From positions 1 to 64,000 of the forward strand of contig CAZHGC010000002.1 of assembly GCA_964531385.1 (NCBI GenBank): 64,000 nt of DNA. Direction: 5' to 3'. The DNA comes from MGBC114079 sp964531385 (GTDB lineage Bacteria > Bacillota > Clostridia > Lachnospirales > CAG-274). Position 1 is the stretch's first letter. Every line of letters begins with the position of its first letter. The notes under the pieces are model-generated. The model made no database searches, was not told where the DNA came from, and saw nothing but the letters and a program-made list of their open reading frames with translations. Made by a program: the position numbers and the translations under genes. This document shows positions 8,563-17,898 of this stretch, one piece after another.

Positions 8563-9402
8563 ATGTTCGTTACAAGCAAGGATATAATCACAAAGGCGCA
8601 GCGCGAGGGCTACGCAGTTCCCGCGTTCAACGCAGAGAATATGGAAATGGCACAGGCGATCGTCGCCGCCGCAGAGGAAGCGCATTCTCCCGTGCTCATT
8701 CAGACCACCGCACCGACGGTCAAGTATTTCGTCCCCACGATGACGCACGCCATCGTGCGTGAGCTCGCAGAGCGCGCAAGCGTTCCCGTGGCGCTTCACC
8801 TTGACCACTGCTCGTCCTTTGACGACGTTATGGTCGCTATCAAGGCGGGCTACACCTCCGTCATGTTCGACGGCTCGAAGCTTCCCTTCGAGGAGAATCG
8901 TCGCATCACGCGTCAGGTAGTTGAGACGGCACGCCCGATGGGCATCACCGTTGAGGCGGAGCTCGGCTGTGTGGGCGGCAAGGAGGACAACGTTTCCGCG
9001 GACGCCATCTACACCGACGTTGACGAGGCACGCGAATTTGTCGAGCGCACCGACGTCGACCTGCTCGCGGTAGCGATAGGCACGGCTCACGGCTTCTACA
9101 AGGGTGAGCCGAAGCTCGACTTCGAGCGCATTGCGGCAATAAGAGACGCTGTTTCCGCGCCTCTCGTGCTCCATGGCGGCTCGGGCGTTCCCGAGGCAAG
9201 CGTCAAGCGCGCCATCTCGCTCGGCATGGCAAAGGTAAACTTCGCAACAGAGCTTCGCGCTGCGGCAACAGCTGCCGTTCGCAGGGTTCTCGCCGACGAG
9301 TCCGTCATCGACCCGAAGAAATACATGGGCGCAGCCCGCGAGGCAGTAAAGGCACTGTGCCTCGAAAAGATCGACATGTGCTCCTCCGCAAACCGCGCAT
9401 AA
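8563..9402 (+). CDS. class II ketose-bisphosphate aldolase (GatY/KbaY/FbaA family)
   Basis: A 279-residue zinc aldolase expected to split a ketose 1,6-bisphosphate into DHAP and an aldehyde. LHLDHCSS at 79-85 gives the catalytic D81 and zinc ligand H82; EAELG lies at 131-135; GTAHG supplies H176 and LHGGSG supplies H204. KVNFATELR is the phosphate/DHAP-binding segment. The length matches tagatose-bisphosphate and IolJ-type aldolases. GGAAG precedes the ATG. It is the last gene of the operon, with a strong terminator 30 bases on. Whether the substrate is tagatose-, fructose- or psicose-bisphosphate is open, and a second phosphorylation, perhaps by a housekeeping 6-phosphofructokinase, would be needed. 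Confidence 0.9.
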   Translation: MFVTSKDIITKAQREGYAVPAFNAENMEMAQAIVAAAEEAHSPVLIQTTAPTVKYFVPTMTHAIVRELAERASVPVALHLDHCSSFDDVMVAIKAGYTSVMFDGSKLPFEENRRITRQVVETARPMGITVEAELGCVGGKEDNVSADAIYTDVDEAREFVERTDVDLLAVAIGTAHGFYKGEPKLDFERIAAIRDAVSAPLVLHGGSGVPEASVKRAISLGMAKVNFATELRAAATAAVRRVLADESVIDPKKYMGAAREAVKALCLEKIDMCSSANRA

Positions 9403-9432
9403 GCGTTTGGAGGAAAAAGAAAACGTGCAAAG

Positions 9433-9459
9433 GCTCCCGTTGCAATACGGGAGCTTTTT
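9433..9459 (+). terminator. Rho-independent terminator of the sugar operon
   Basis: GCTCCCGT (9433-9440), a 6-base loop, ACGGGAGC (9447-9454) and five T. It separates this operon from the convergent exopolysaccharide operon, which ends at 9469. Confidence 0.9.
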
Positions 9460-9468
9460 GAGTATTAA

Positions 9469-10701
9469 TTAATCTCTCTTAAAAATATCACGTGTATACA
9501 CTTTCTCAGAAACATCGTCAAGCACACTGTCATATCTGTTAGCAAGAATAACATTACTTACTGATTTAAATTTCATAATATCATTAACTATCAAACTTCC
9601 AAAAAAGGTATCTCCTTCATTAAGTGACGGTTCAAATATTATCACCTTTGCTCCTCTCGCCTTAATGCGTTTCATAACACCTTGAATCGAGCTTTGACGA
9701 AAATTGTCGGAATTTGATTTCATTGTAAGACGGTAAACTCCTACTATAACTTCTTTTTCGTGACACACATTCCACTGGCTGTTTTCTGAATAGTATTCCG
9801 CCTTTTCAAGCACACGATCCGCGATAAACTCCTTCCGGGTGCGGTTTGACTCAACAATAGCTTCTATCAAATTTTGCGGCACATCATTGTAATTTGCCAA
9901 AAGCTGCTTGGTGTCTTTTGGCAAGCAATATCCTCCATATCCGAATGAAGGATTATTATAATGACTTCCGATCCTCGGATCAAGGCACACCCCGTCAATA
10001 ATAGCCTTCGTATCAAGACCTTTCATTTCCGCATATGTATCAAGTTCATTAAAAAAGCTCACTCTTAGGGCAAGATATGTGTTGGCGAAAAGCTTGACAG
10101 CTTCAGCTTCGGTAAAACCCATAATAAGTGTTTCAATATTGTCTTTAATTGCACATTCGCGCAGCGCACCCACAAATTTTTCCGCTGACTGCGTCAAAAG
10201 TCTATTGCTTTTATCTGTTCCGACTATTATTCTGGAAGGATAAAGGTTATCGTAAAGTGCCTTAGACTCACGCAAAAATTCGGGACTGAATATTATTTTT
10301 TTGCATCCTGTCTTAACCCGGAGGCGTTCCGTGAAACCAACAGGTACAGTTGATTTAATTACAATGGTAGTAGCCTTGTTAAACTCAACTACAGCATCAA
10401 CAACGGATTCTACCGCAGAAGTATCAAAATGATTTTGTTTACTGTCGTAGTTTGTTGGTGTAGCGACTATCACATATTCAGCATCCTCGTATGCCGCCAT
10501 AGCATCTGTGGTAGCAATAAGGTTCAACTTTTTTTCAGAAAAAAATTTTTCAATATACTCATCTTTGATAGGGCTGATCCGCCGATTGATAAGTTCAACC
10601 TTTTCAGGCACAATATCAACAGCGATAACTTCATGCTTTTGAGACAGAAGCACCGCTAACGACAATCCAACGTAACCCGTACCTACTACAGCTATTTTCA
10701 T
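9469..10701 (-). CDS. ugd: UDP-glucose 6-dehydrogenase (nucleotide-sugar dehydrogenase)
   Basis: A 410-residue enzyme that oxidises UDP-glucose to UDP-glucuronate with two NAD+. The Rossmann motif GTGYVG is at 7-12, the STVPVGFTE loop at 117-125, K203 and N207 in EAVKLFANTYLA, and the catalytic cysteine C259 in GYGGYCLPKD. The open frame extends 18 codons upstream, but the ATG at 10,699-10,701 follows AGAGGG and starts the Rossmann strand directly. It is the last gene of the exopolysaccharide operon, 20 bases after a UDP-glucuronate 4-epimerase, giving UDP-GlcA and then UDP-GalA. The region is AT-rich compared with the sugar operon next to it. Confidence 0.93.
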   Translation of the reverse strand: MKIAVVGTGYVGLSLAVLLSQKHEVIAVDIVPEKVELINRRISPIKDEYIEKFFSEKKLNLIATTDAMAAYEDAEYVIVATPTNYDSKQNHFDTSAVESVVDAVVEFNKATTIVIKSTVPVGFTERLRVKTGCKKIIFSPEFLRESKALYDNLYPSRIIVGTDKSNRLLTQSAEKFVGALRECAIKDNIETLIMGFTEAEAVKLFANTYLALRVSFFNELDTYAEMKGLDTKAIIDGVCLDPRIGSHYNNPSFGYGGYCLPKDTKQLLANYNDVPQNLIEAIVESNRTRKEFIADRVLEKAEYYSENSQWNVCHEKEVIVGVYRLTMKSNSDNFRQSSIQGVMKRIKARGAKVIIFEPSLNEGDTFFGSLIVNDIMKFKSVSNVILANRYDSVLDDVSEKVYTRDIFKRD

Positions 10702-10720
10702 GACCAGCCCTCTTTTATTC

Positions 10721-11794
10721 TCAGTTAAAATAATACTCTCGATACCATTTCGCAAAGTTACGAAGGCCTGTTTTCAATGTTGTTGACGGCTTAAAACCAA
10801 AATCCATCTCAAGTGGGACTACATCTGCATATGTGATAGCCACATCGCCCGGCTGCATTGGGAGTTTTTCAACATGTGCATCAATATCAAAATCACTTGG
10901 CAACATTCCCTGAACTTTCAATTCTTCTACTAAAGTATTCAAAAAACCCATAAGACTCTCGGGAGAATTATTCCCAATGTTATATACCGCATACGGTGGG
11001 ATTGGAAGATTATCTTCTCCAATCTTCTTTTCAGGAGCGTGATGCATAACGCGAATAACACCCTCAACTATATCATCAATGTATGTAAAATCACGCTTAC
11101 AATCGCCGTAATTGAATATGCTGACAGTGTCACCCTTCAACAGCTTGTCTGTAAAGCTAAAGTATGCCATATCAGGTCGTCCTGCCGGACCGTAAACGGT
11201 AAAAAAGCGAAGACCCGTAGAAGGAATATTATACAGCTTAGAATATGCGTGAGCAAATAATTCATTACTTTTTTTAGTTGCCGCATACAACGAAACCGGA
11301 TTATCAACTTTGTCATCCGTAGAATAAGGTATTTCTTTATTTGAGCCATATACTGATGACGAAGAAGCATAAACAAGATGCTCAACCGTATTCGCACGGC
11401 AGGCTTCTAGTATATTATAAAATCCAATAATATTCGATTCAATATATACGTCAGGATTAGTTATAGAATATCGAACACCCGCTTGCGCTGCGAGATTCAC
11501 AACTATGTTCGGTCTAAATTCCTTGAATATTCGATCTATCAAATCTTTCTCCGCAAGGTCACCTTTAATAAAGTTCCAAGTATTCTTTTTCTTTTCACAT
11601 AAAGCCTTTTTAATTTGCGAAAGACGATATTCTTTTATAGATACATCATAATAATCATTAAGATTATCAAGTCCAACAACCTGTATTCCATCATATGTAT
11701 TTAGTAACTTCTTCACTAGTGCCGCACCGATAAAGCCTGCGGCGCCAGTTATAAGAATCGTTCCGTCTTCAAAACGTATATTGGATGTCAGCAT
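10721..11794 (-). CDS. UDP-glucuronate 4-epimerase (CapI/WbpP-like SDR)
   Basis: A 357-residue extended short-chain dehydrogenase. The NAD-binding GAAGFIG is at 17-23. The GLDNLNDYYD block (41-50) and AAQAGVRYSITNP (102-114) typify the CapI/LspL glucuronate epimerase branch rather than GalE. The catalytic set is S145-S147 in YASSSSVYG and Y170-K174 in YAATKK, and RFFTVYGPAGRPDMA follows. With ugd directly downstream it would supply UDP-galacturonate for the polymer. Confidence 0.9.
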   Translation of the reverse strand: MLTSNIRFEDGTILITGAAGFIGAALVKKLLNTYDGIQVVGLDNLNDYYDVSIKEYRLSQIKKALCEKKKNTWNFIKGDLAEKDLIDRIFKEFRPNIVVNLAAQAGVRYSITNPDVYIESNIIGFYNILEACRANTVEHLVYASSSSVYGSNKEIPYSTDDKVDNPVSLYAATKKSNELFAHAYSKLYNIPSTGLRFFTVYGPAGRPDMAYFSFTDKLLKGDTVSIFNYGDCKRDFTYIDDIVEGVIRVMHHAPEKKIGEDNLPIPPYAVYNIGNNSPESLMGFLNTLVEELKVQGMLPSDFDIDAHVEKLPMQPGDVAITYADVVPLEMDFGFKPSTTLKTGLRNFAKWYREYYFN

Positions 11795-11874
11795 TCCTTC
11801 TTCTTATCCTCTCAGTTTTCGCTTTTCAGCTTTCAAATCATCGAATTAATATCTATGATTTTTCTTTTGTAAGC

Positions 11875-13059
11875 CTACCCCTTCCGCCACACGGTCTTGT
11901 TTACTATGCCTGTGTAGCTTTGGATAAGCTTTACTACCTTGGTCGAGACGTTTTTTTCGGTGTAATCGGGGACGGGGATGCCGTAGTCTCCGTTTTCGTT
12001 CATTTCCACTGCCGTGGTCACGGCGCCGAGGAGGCTGTCGACCTCTATTCCCGCGAGCACAAAGCACGCCTTATCGAGCGCTTCCGGGCGCTCGGTCGAG
12101 GTTCTGATGCACACTGCCGGGAACGGCTTTCCGATGCTTGTGAAGAAGCTGCTCTCCTCGGGCAGCGTTCCGCTGTCGGAGATCACGGCGTAGGCGTTCA
12201 TCTGAAGCTTATTGTAATCGTGGAAGCCGAGCGGCTCGTGCATCACGACGCGTTTGTCTAGCTCAAAGCCGTTTGCCTCGAGGCGCTTCTTGCTCCTCGG
12301 GTGGCAGGAATACAGTATCGGCATGTCGTACCTCTCCGCCAGGCGGTTTATCGCCGTGAAAAGGCTCAGGAAGTTCTTCTCCGTGTCGATATTCTCCTCG
12401 CGGTGCGCCGAGAGAAGCATGTATTTCTTCGGCAAGAGGTCGAGCCTGTCGAGAACGTCGCTCTTTTCGATATCCTCGAGATTATCGGAAAGCACCTCCG
12501 CCATCGGCGAGCCGGTCACGTAGGTGCGCTCCTTCGGAAGACCGCATTCGTGCAGATATCTGCGCGCGTGCTCGCTGTAGGCGAGATTGACGTCCGATAT
12601 GATATCAACGATTCTACGGTTCGTCTCCTCGGGCAGGCACTCGTCCTTGCAGCGGTTGCCCGCCTCCATGTGGAATATCGGAATATGCAGCCGCTTTGCC
12701 GCGATCGCCGAAAGGCAGCTGTTTGTGTCGCCGAGGATCAGCAGCGCGTCAGGCTTCACCTGCGCCATGAGCTTATACGAGCAATTTATAATATTTCCGA
12801 CCGTCGCGCCGAGGTCGTCGCCGACCGCGTCCATGTACACCTTGGGCACGTCAAGCCTTAAGTCCTTAAAGAACACACCGTTCAGGTTGTAGTCGTAATT
12901 CTGACCCGTGTGTGCGAGCAGCGTGTCGAAGTAGCGGCGGCACTTCTTGATGACCGCCGAAAGGCGAATTATCTCGGGGCGCGTGCCGACGATGATAAGA
13001 AGCTTCAGCCTTCCGTCGTTTTTGAACCGTACATCTGAATAATCAAGCTTAATTTCCAT
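11875..13059 (-). CDS. capG: UDP-N-acetyl-L-fucosamine synthase / UDP-GlcNAc 2-epimerase family (CapG/FnlC)
   Basis: A 394-residue protein of the WecB/CapG 2-epimerase family: IIVGTRPEIIRLSAV at about 22-36, LILGDTNSCLSAIAAKR (about 107-123), HMEAGNRC, the LLSAHREEN motif, and SDSGTLPEE near the C-terminal UDP site. In the CapE-CapF-CapG pathway of Staphylococcus capsule types 5 and 8 and Pseudomonas O11, this enzyme inverts C2 of UDP-6-deoxy-L-TalNAc to give UDP-L-FucNAc. It sits two bases after capF, with the ribosome site GAGGTGG inside the end of capF. The neighbours make CapG more likely than WecB. Confidence 0.92.
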   Translation of the reverse strand: MEIKLDYSDVRFKNDGRLKLLIIVGTRPEIIRLSAVIKKCRRYFDTLLAHTGQNYDYNLNGVFFKDLRLDVPKVYMDAVGDDLGATVGNIINCSYKLMAQVKPDALLILGDTNSCLSAIAAKRLHIPIFHMEAGNRCKDECLPEETNRRIVDIISDVNLAYSEHARRYLHECGLPKERTYVTGSPMAEVLSDNLEDIEKSDVLDRLDLLPKKYMLLSAHREENIDTEKNFLSLFTAINRLAERYDMPILYSCHPRSKKRLEANGFELDKRVVMHEPLGFHDYNKLQMNAYAVISDSGTLPEESSFFTSIGKPFPAVCIRTSTERPEALDKACFVLAGIEVDSLLGAVTTAVEMNENGDYGIPVPDYTEKNVSTKVVKLIQSYTGIVNKTVWRKG

Positions 13060-13061
13060 TG

Positions 13062-14258
13062 TTAAACCACCTCAAAGAAGGTATCGGGATGCGTCGGGTC
13101 GAACTGCTCGTTTGCCCACATGAGCGTCACAAGCTCCTCGCTGTCCGAAAGATTGATGATATTGTGCGTGTATCCGGGAAGCATGTGAACAGCCTCAATG
13201 CGCTCTCCGCTGACCTCGAAGTCGAGTATTTCGTCCGAACCTATCCTTCGCTGTCTGATAAGCCCGCGACCCGACACGACAATAAAGAATTCCCACTTCG
13301 TGTTGTGCCAGTGCTGCCCCTTGGTTATGCCGGGCTTTGAAATATTAACGCTGAACTGCCCGCACTTCTCTGTTCGCAGAAGCTCCGTGAAGCTTCCGCG
13401 CTCGTCCGTGTTCATCTTCAGCGGGAAGGCTGCCTTCTCGGGCGGCAGGTAGCTGAGATATGTGCTGTAAAGCTTCTTTGCAAAGCTTCCGTTCGGGATC
13501 TCGGGCATTACAAGGCTGTCCGGCTGACAGCTGAAGCTCTCAAGCAGGTCGGCGATCTCGCCAAGCGTTACCCTGTGCGTTACGGGTGCGGCGCAGTATG
13601 CACCGTCCTCGCGCAAAACCGCGGTGATGCCGTCAAATTCGCAGCGGTGCTCCCTGCCCTCGAGCGCATCGAGCAGCTCCGTCACAAGGTCGTCGATATA
13701 AAGCAGCTCAAGCTGCGTCGCGCGGTCGTTGACCGTGATGGGCATGCCGTTTGCAATATTGTGGCAGAAGGTCGCCACAGCGCTGTTGTAATTCGGTCGG
13801 CACCACTTGCCGAACAGGTTCGGGAAGCGGTAGACGAGCACCCTGGCGCCGGTTTTCGCACCGTGAGCGAAGAAAAGCTCCTCTCCCGCGCGCTTGCTTC
13901 TGCCGTAATCGCTGTCGTAGCGTCCGATGCAGCTCGCCTGGATCGACGAGGACAGCATAACACAGCAGCTGTTGCCGTGCCGTTCAAGGCAGTCAAGCAG
14001 CTCTGCGGCGAAGCTCACGTTGCCGCGCGTGAATTCCTCCGCGTCCTTCGGGCGGTTGACACCCGCGAGGTTGAAGACGAAATCCGCCCTCTCGCAGTAG
14101 CCGTCGAGCAGACGCACGTCGGTATCGGTGTCGTACTCGAATATTTCTTCGATATCAAGGCTCGGGCGAGTTCTGTCCTTGCCGTCGCGAAGGTTTTTGA
14201 GCGCGCAGACAAGATTGCGTCCGACAAAGCCCGCAGCTCCCGTTACAAGAATATTCAT
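13062..14258 (-). CDS. capF: UDP-2-acetamido-2,6-dideoxy-hexulose reductase with cupin domain (CapF/FnlB)
   Basis: A bifunctional 398-residue enzyme of UDP-L-FucNAc synthesis. An N-terminal SDR (1 to about 245) starts MNILVTGAAGFVGRNL, with YGRSKRAGE as the Y-xxx-K site. A C-terminal cupin (about 285-398) has the metal-binding cluster KGQHWHNTKWEFF and HMLPGYTHNI. In CapF the cupin epimerises C3 and the SDR reduces C4 with NADPH. I start at the ATG 14,256-14,258, one base after the capE stop and preceded by GGGGCGG, not at the longer frame to 14,333, which would overlap capE. Confidence 0.93.
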   Translation of the reverse strand: MNILVTGAAGFVGRNLVCALKNLRDGKDRTRPSLDIEEIFEYDTDTDVRLLDGYCERADFVFNLAGVNRPKDAEEFTRGNVSFAAELLDCLERHGNSCCVMLSSSIQASCIGRYDSDYGRSKRAGEELFFAHGAKTGARVLVYRFPNLFGKWCRPNYNSAVATFCHNIANGMPITVNDRATQLELLYIDDLVTELLDALEGREHRCEFDGITAVLREDGAYCAAPVTHRVTLGEIADLLESFSCQPDSLVMPEIPNGSFAKKLYSTYLSYLPPEKAAFPLKMNTDERGSFTELLRTEKCGQFSVNISKPGITKGQHWHNTKWEFFIVVSGRGLIRQRRIGSDEILDFEVSGERIEAVHMLPGYTHNIINLSDSEELVTLMWANEQFDPTHPDTFFEVV

Positions 14259-14259
14259 A

Positions 14260-15300
14260 TTACCGCCCCAGCCTTCCGAGCTCGTCGCGAATGTACGAGA
14301 GGCTGAGTATCTTTTCCTTCGTCTGCTCGACATTCAGCATACGCGTGTTGTTTGAATTGAATTCCGTCAATGTATTGCGCGTCTCGTCGCCCTCCTTAAA
14401 GTACTTGTCGTAATTGAGCCCTCTGTTGTCGGCGGGGACGCGGAAGAAGTCGCCCATATCGATCGCCTTGGCGCATTCCTCGTTCGTGAGCAGCGTCTCG
14501 TACATTTTCTCGCCGTGGCGAATGCCGATGACCTTAATGTCCTCCTTGCGTCCGCCGAAGAGCTCGCACACGGCCTCCGCCTGCGTCCTAATGGTGCAGG
14601 CAGGTGCCTTTTGGATGAGCAGATCTCCGTTTTCTCCGTGCTCGAAGGCAAAGAGAACAAGGTCGACCGCCTCCTCGAGAGACATGATGAAGCGTGTCAT
14701 CGTCGGCTCGGTGACGGTTATCGGGTTGCCGCTCTTTATCTGGTCTATCCACAGCGGGATGACCGAGCCGCGGCTGCACATAACGTTGCCGTAGCGCGTG
14801 CAGCAAATCTTGGTTTTTCCGGAGCTTCGCGATCTCGCGATGGCGACCTTCTCCTCGATCGCCTTGGTAATGCCCATGGCGTTGATGGGGTACGCCGCCT
14901 TGTCGGTCGACAGGCAGATAACGCACTCGACGCCCGCCTCGATGGCGGCGGTCAGAACGTTGTCCGTGCCGATAACATTGGTGCGGACAGCCTCCATCGG
15001 GAAGAACTCGCAGGAGGGCACCTGCTTGAGCGCCGCCGCGTGGAATATGTAGTCGACTCCGTGCATCGCGCCGCGGCAGGACTCAAGGTCGCGCACGTCT
15101 CCGATGTAGAATTTGATCTTGTCCGCCACCTCGGGCATCCTTACCTGAAATTCGTGGCGCATGTCGTCCTGCTTCTTCTCGTCGCGGGAGAATATGCGTA
15201 TCTCCCCGATATCCGTAGCGAGAAAGCGGTTCAAAACGGCATTTCCGAACGACCCCGTTCCCCCGGTGATCAGCAGTGTTTTGTCGGTGAAAAGGCTCAT
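14260..15300 (-). CDS. capE: UDP-GlcNAc 4,6-dehydratase / 5-epimerase (CapE/FnlA)
   Basis: The first enzyme of UDP-L-FucNAc synthesis, 346 residues. TGGTGSFG at 12-19 binds NADP+. The FlaA1/CapE catalytic pattern replaces the usual Y-xxx-K with M142-xxx-K146 (AMGITK), preceded by LSTDKAAYPIN at 130-140. It is GC-rich like capF and capG and is followed by them with 1-2 base gaps, so the three form one transferred module. GGGAG precedes the ATG. Confidence 0.94.
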   Translation of the reverse strand: MSLFTDKTLLITGGTGSFGNAVLNRFLATDIGEIRIFSRDEKKQDDMRHEFQVRMPEVADKIKFYIGDVRDLESCRGAMHGVDYIFHAAALKQVPSCEFFPMEAVRTNVIGTDNVLTAAIEAGVECVICLSTDKAAYPINAMGITKAIEEKVAIARSRSSGKTKICCTRYGNVMCSRGSVIPLWIDQIKSGNPITVTEPTMTRFIMSLEEAVDLVLFAFEHGENGDLLIQKAPACTIRTQAEAVCELFGGRKEDIKVIGIRHGEKMYETLLTNEECAKAIDMGDFFRVPADNRGLNYDKYFKEGDETRNTLTEFNSNNTRMLNVEQTKEKILSLSYIRDELGRLGR

Positions 15301-15376
15301 AATTAACTCCCACTATGTGCCGAAAGCACATTACATAAACATAAATTCAAGTACTGATTTAATTGTGCAAGACAAT

Positions 15377-16729
15377 TTACGATGTTTTTCTAAGTTTTCT
15401 CAAGTGTCGATCCAAATCAATCTGCTGTACAACACAGTATGGAAGTAATACGATTACATTGCTCCATACAACTATCGACCAATCAACAGAACATTTTGCC
15501 GCAAGTAGCACTATTATTATTTTTGTAACAGCACCTATTCCATACATAATTGCTTGTAGCTTCATTCTCGCCATGCCGCACACAAAAGTCGACAAAATAC
15601 TGCTGTACACAAAAACAGATCCAAAACAAGCAAAAGCAAATGCTATTGATATTTCAACAGAGATACTGCTTTCTCCAAGCCAAATGTTCATTATCCATTG
15701 CTCAAACGGTACAAGCAAGAATTGAAGTCCCATTGCCGCCACCCCTGCAAGCTTCATAATTCGATAAAGCTTGCAAAGCCAATCATAACTTTTTTGACTT
15801 ATAGCTTTTGTTACCATCGACCATATCGGGGTTACAGCCAGTGTCACAATCATCGATATTAGGCTTGTCAATCGGTAATAAAACTCATACTCCGTGGTAT
15901 ATTCAGCTCCAAATTGATTTGTAATCAAAAATGAATTAGTGTTCATAATAATCATGTAAAAGATTTGGCAACTGAAGAATACTGTTCCAATGCCCATGAT
16001 TTGTTTAATCGCTTGTTTATTAATATATTTGATACTCGGACGACACTGTTTTAATTTTGTCATAAACACAGCAACACCCGCAACCGCAACCGGAGCATTT
16101 GAAATCACCAAATATGCAATCGACAACGTCAGTAATCCATCGGAAGCGGAAGCGCATTTCACATTCTTTATAAACATCAACTGTAAGAAGCTCACAATTA
16201 AAGCCAAGAAATTATTGATCGATGATTTCTGAAGCGCATAAAAGACCGACGTAACTGTTGTCAAAAAAAAGCGAATAATGATTGCAAAAAAGGCCATCAA
16301 CGTTGACAAATACAAAATACTTGTCGGTATGACATCATTCGCCACATTAAACACCTTATGAAGGTCGAGCATAATCAGCAGAACCACACCTATTGCACCT
16401 AAAAAGAGCGAAACAACCCCTGTTGATGCCATTCCGCTTGAAATTGTTTTTTTTGCACCAACATAATCGTCGGCGGCTATATCCCGCACTAAATTATTTC
16501 TTATTCCGTTGCCTATGCCTAAATCAAAATTCAAAAACCATGACAGAACAGATAACATTGTGTACCATACTCCAAGAACTTTGTTGTCGTCAAAATACTG
16601 TATAAATGCCGGTGTCATCATAAATGACAGAATCAGAGAAAAGCCTTTGATGATAAATGCCGCAAACGTATTGGACAGCAAAATTTTTGTATCTGAATTG
16701 ACTGTTTTTATTCTTTGGAGTAACTTCAT
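15377..16729 (-). CDS. wzx: Wzx-type lipid-linked oligosaccharide flippase (MOP superfamily)
   Basis: A 450-residue polytopic membrane protein with 12 or so predicted helices and few charges in them. The N-terminal NTFAAFIIKGFSLILSFMM and DLGIGNGIRNNL segments are typical of polysaccharide flippases. It should move undecaprenyl-linked repeat units across the membrane to the EpsG-type polymerase encoded at 29,202. The start overlaps the stop of the upstream glycosyltransferase (ATGA). The coding sequence is AT-rich, unlike the adjacent capE. Confidence 0.88.
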   Translation of the reverse strand: MKLLQRIKTVNSDTKILLSNTFAAFIIKGFSLILSFMMTPAFIQYFDDNKVLGVWYTMLSVLSWFLNFDLGIGNGIRNNLVRDIAADDYVGAKKTISSGMASTGVVSLFLGAIGVVLLIMLDLHKVFNVANDVIPTSILYLSTLMAFFAIIIRFFLTTVTSVFYALQKSSINNFLALIVSFLQLMFIKNVKCASASDGLLTLSIAYLVISNAPVAVAGVAVFMTKLKQCRPSIKYINKQAIKQIMGIGTVFFSCQIFYMIIMNTNSFLITNQFGAEYTTEYEFYYRLTSLISMIVTLAVTPIWSMVTKAISQKSYDWLCKLYRIMKLAGVAAMGLQFLLVPFEQWIMNIWLGESSISVEISIAFAFACFGSVFVYSSILSTFVCGMARMKLQAIMYGIGAVTKIIIVLLAAKCSVDWSIVVWSNVIVLLPYCVVQQIDLDRHLRKLRKTS

Positions 16730-17856
16730 ATCATTTTTTTCAACTTATCACAGAAATCCTGATCTAAACGCTTCAACATCATCCTACTGTTATATTCAGA
16801 TGTCAAATCAACGTTCAAAATAGTTTGTGCAATAGCTTCAGGTGTTTGTGTATCATAATAATACATATATTTACCAATAGCAGAAGTTTCAACCACCGGA
16901 ATTCTCGCACTCACAACTCTTAATCCATTTGCCATATATGACAAAATTTTCGAGGGGAAGGATGTTACGTTAAAGCTTGCATTTGGATTCTGAGTGCTCA
17001 AGCCAATGTGACATTTTTGAATGAACCGGATGCAATCCTCCCCTTGCAGCTGTCCGTCATATGTAACTATTGCTTCAGATGTTTCTTGAATCTGATTTAC
17101 GGTTTCTTGCATCCGGATTATTTCGCTTGCTTCTCCAAAGCCCAAAATATGCACATGATACTTTTGGGAAAGATATTTTGCTGAATGCGCCGCAGCAACA
17201 GCACCGCCTTTTCGCGGATCAAGCGTACCCGCATATAGTACGTGTATTTTACCGTCGCCAAAGGATTGCTCTCGCTCTTCTTCAGACAAATACGTTCCGT
17301 GAACCACTGAATACGGTTTGTTTCCCTTATTCAGCAACTCATTCAGCTGCTCAGTCGGAAATATATATTTGTCACCGATTTCAAGAAAGCGAAGCTCATT
17401 TTTTCTTTTGACTTCGGATTTTTCAAGCACATCGTTGTAGACCTCTTCCACCTCAAGTGTTATGTCGCATTTTTTTATCGCTTTTATCATCTTTATAATT
17501 CTCATGTATGTCAGAGAATGATAAACGATCAAGCTGTCCTCTCTTTTCACATTTTTCAATAGATAAACGGCAAAGGATAAATCTGTAAAAGCATAGCCAA
17601 ATGCTCGGAGTAATTTATTACTGCTGCAAAATGATGAAAAGGTTTTGAGGGTGGTTTTTTCAGATATCTCAGCATTACAACCTTTGATTAGAAAATGCAA
17701 TCGTGTTTTTGCAGGAGAAACAACTGTCACGCACTCATTTGTTGCTTTTTCCAAAGCTGAAATGATGTAGCTCATTTTGGTTTCCGCAGCAGGAGACACA
17801 TTCCTTTGCTCGTTACGAATCAGCGGACAATTATAGTAGCCTATGTAATAAATCAA
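16726..17856 (-). CDS. glycosyltransferase, GT4-like (GT-B fold)
   Basis: About 376 residues. The second half carries HVLYAGTLDPRKGGAVAAA and HVHILGFGEASEI, then YDGQLQGEDCIRFIQKCHIGLS, the layout of a GT-B glycosyltransferase with a weak E-x7-E region (FPSKILSYMANGLRVVS). It probably adds one sugar to the lipid-linked repeat unit on the cytoplasmic face. The open frame could begin with GTG at 17,880, but the sequence AAGGTGAG followed by TTG at 17,854-17,856 and MIYYIGYYNC is the more likely start. Donor and acceptor cannot be assigned. Confidence 0.75.
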   Translation of the reverse strand: MIYYIGYYNCPLIRNEQRNVSPAAETKMSYIISALEKATNECVTVVSPAKTRLHFLIKGCNAEISEKTTLKTFSSFCSSNKLLRAFGYAFTDLSFAVYLLKNVKREDSLIVYHSLTYMRIIKMIKAIKKCDITLEVEEVYNDVLEKSEVKRKNELRFLEIGDKYIFPTEQLNELLNKGNKPYSVVHGTYLSEEEREQSFGDGKIHVLYAGTLDPRKGGAVAAAHSAKYLSQKYHVHILGFGEASEIIRMQETVNQIQETSEAIVTYDGQLQGEDCIRFIQKCHIGLSTQNPNASFNVTSFPSKILSYMANGLRVVSARIPVVETSAIGKYMYYYDTQTPEAIAQTILNVDLTSEYNSRMMLKRLDQDFCDKLKKMI

Positions 17857-17898
17857 TTTCTCACCTTCTTCATTCAGCACTCTCAGAAATGCAACCTA

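Noticed and set aside
11875..13059. Assignment as WecB (UDP-ManNAc synthesis)
   Set aside because: The neighbouring capE and capF make the CapG role in UDP-L-FucNAc synthesis much more likely.
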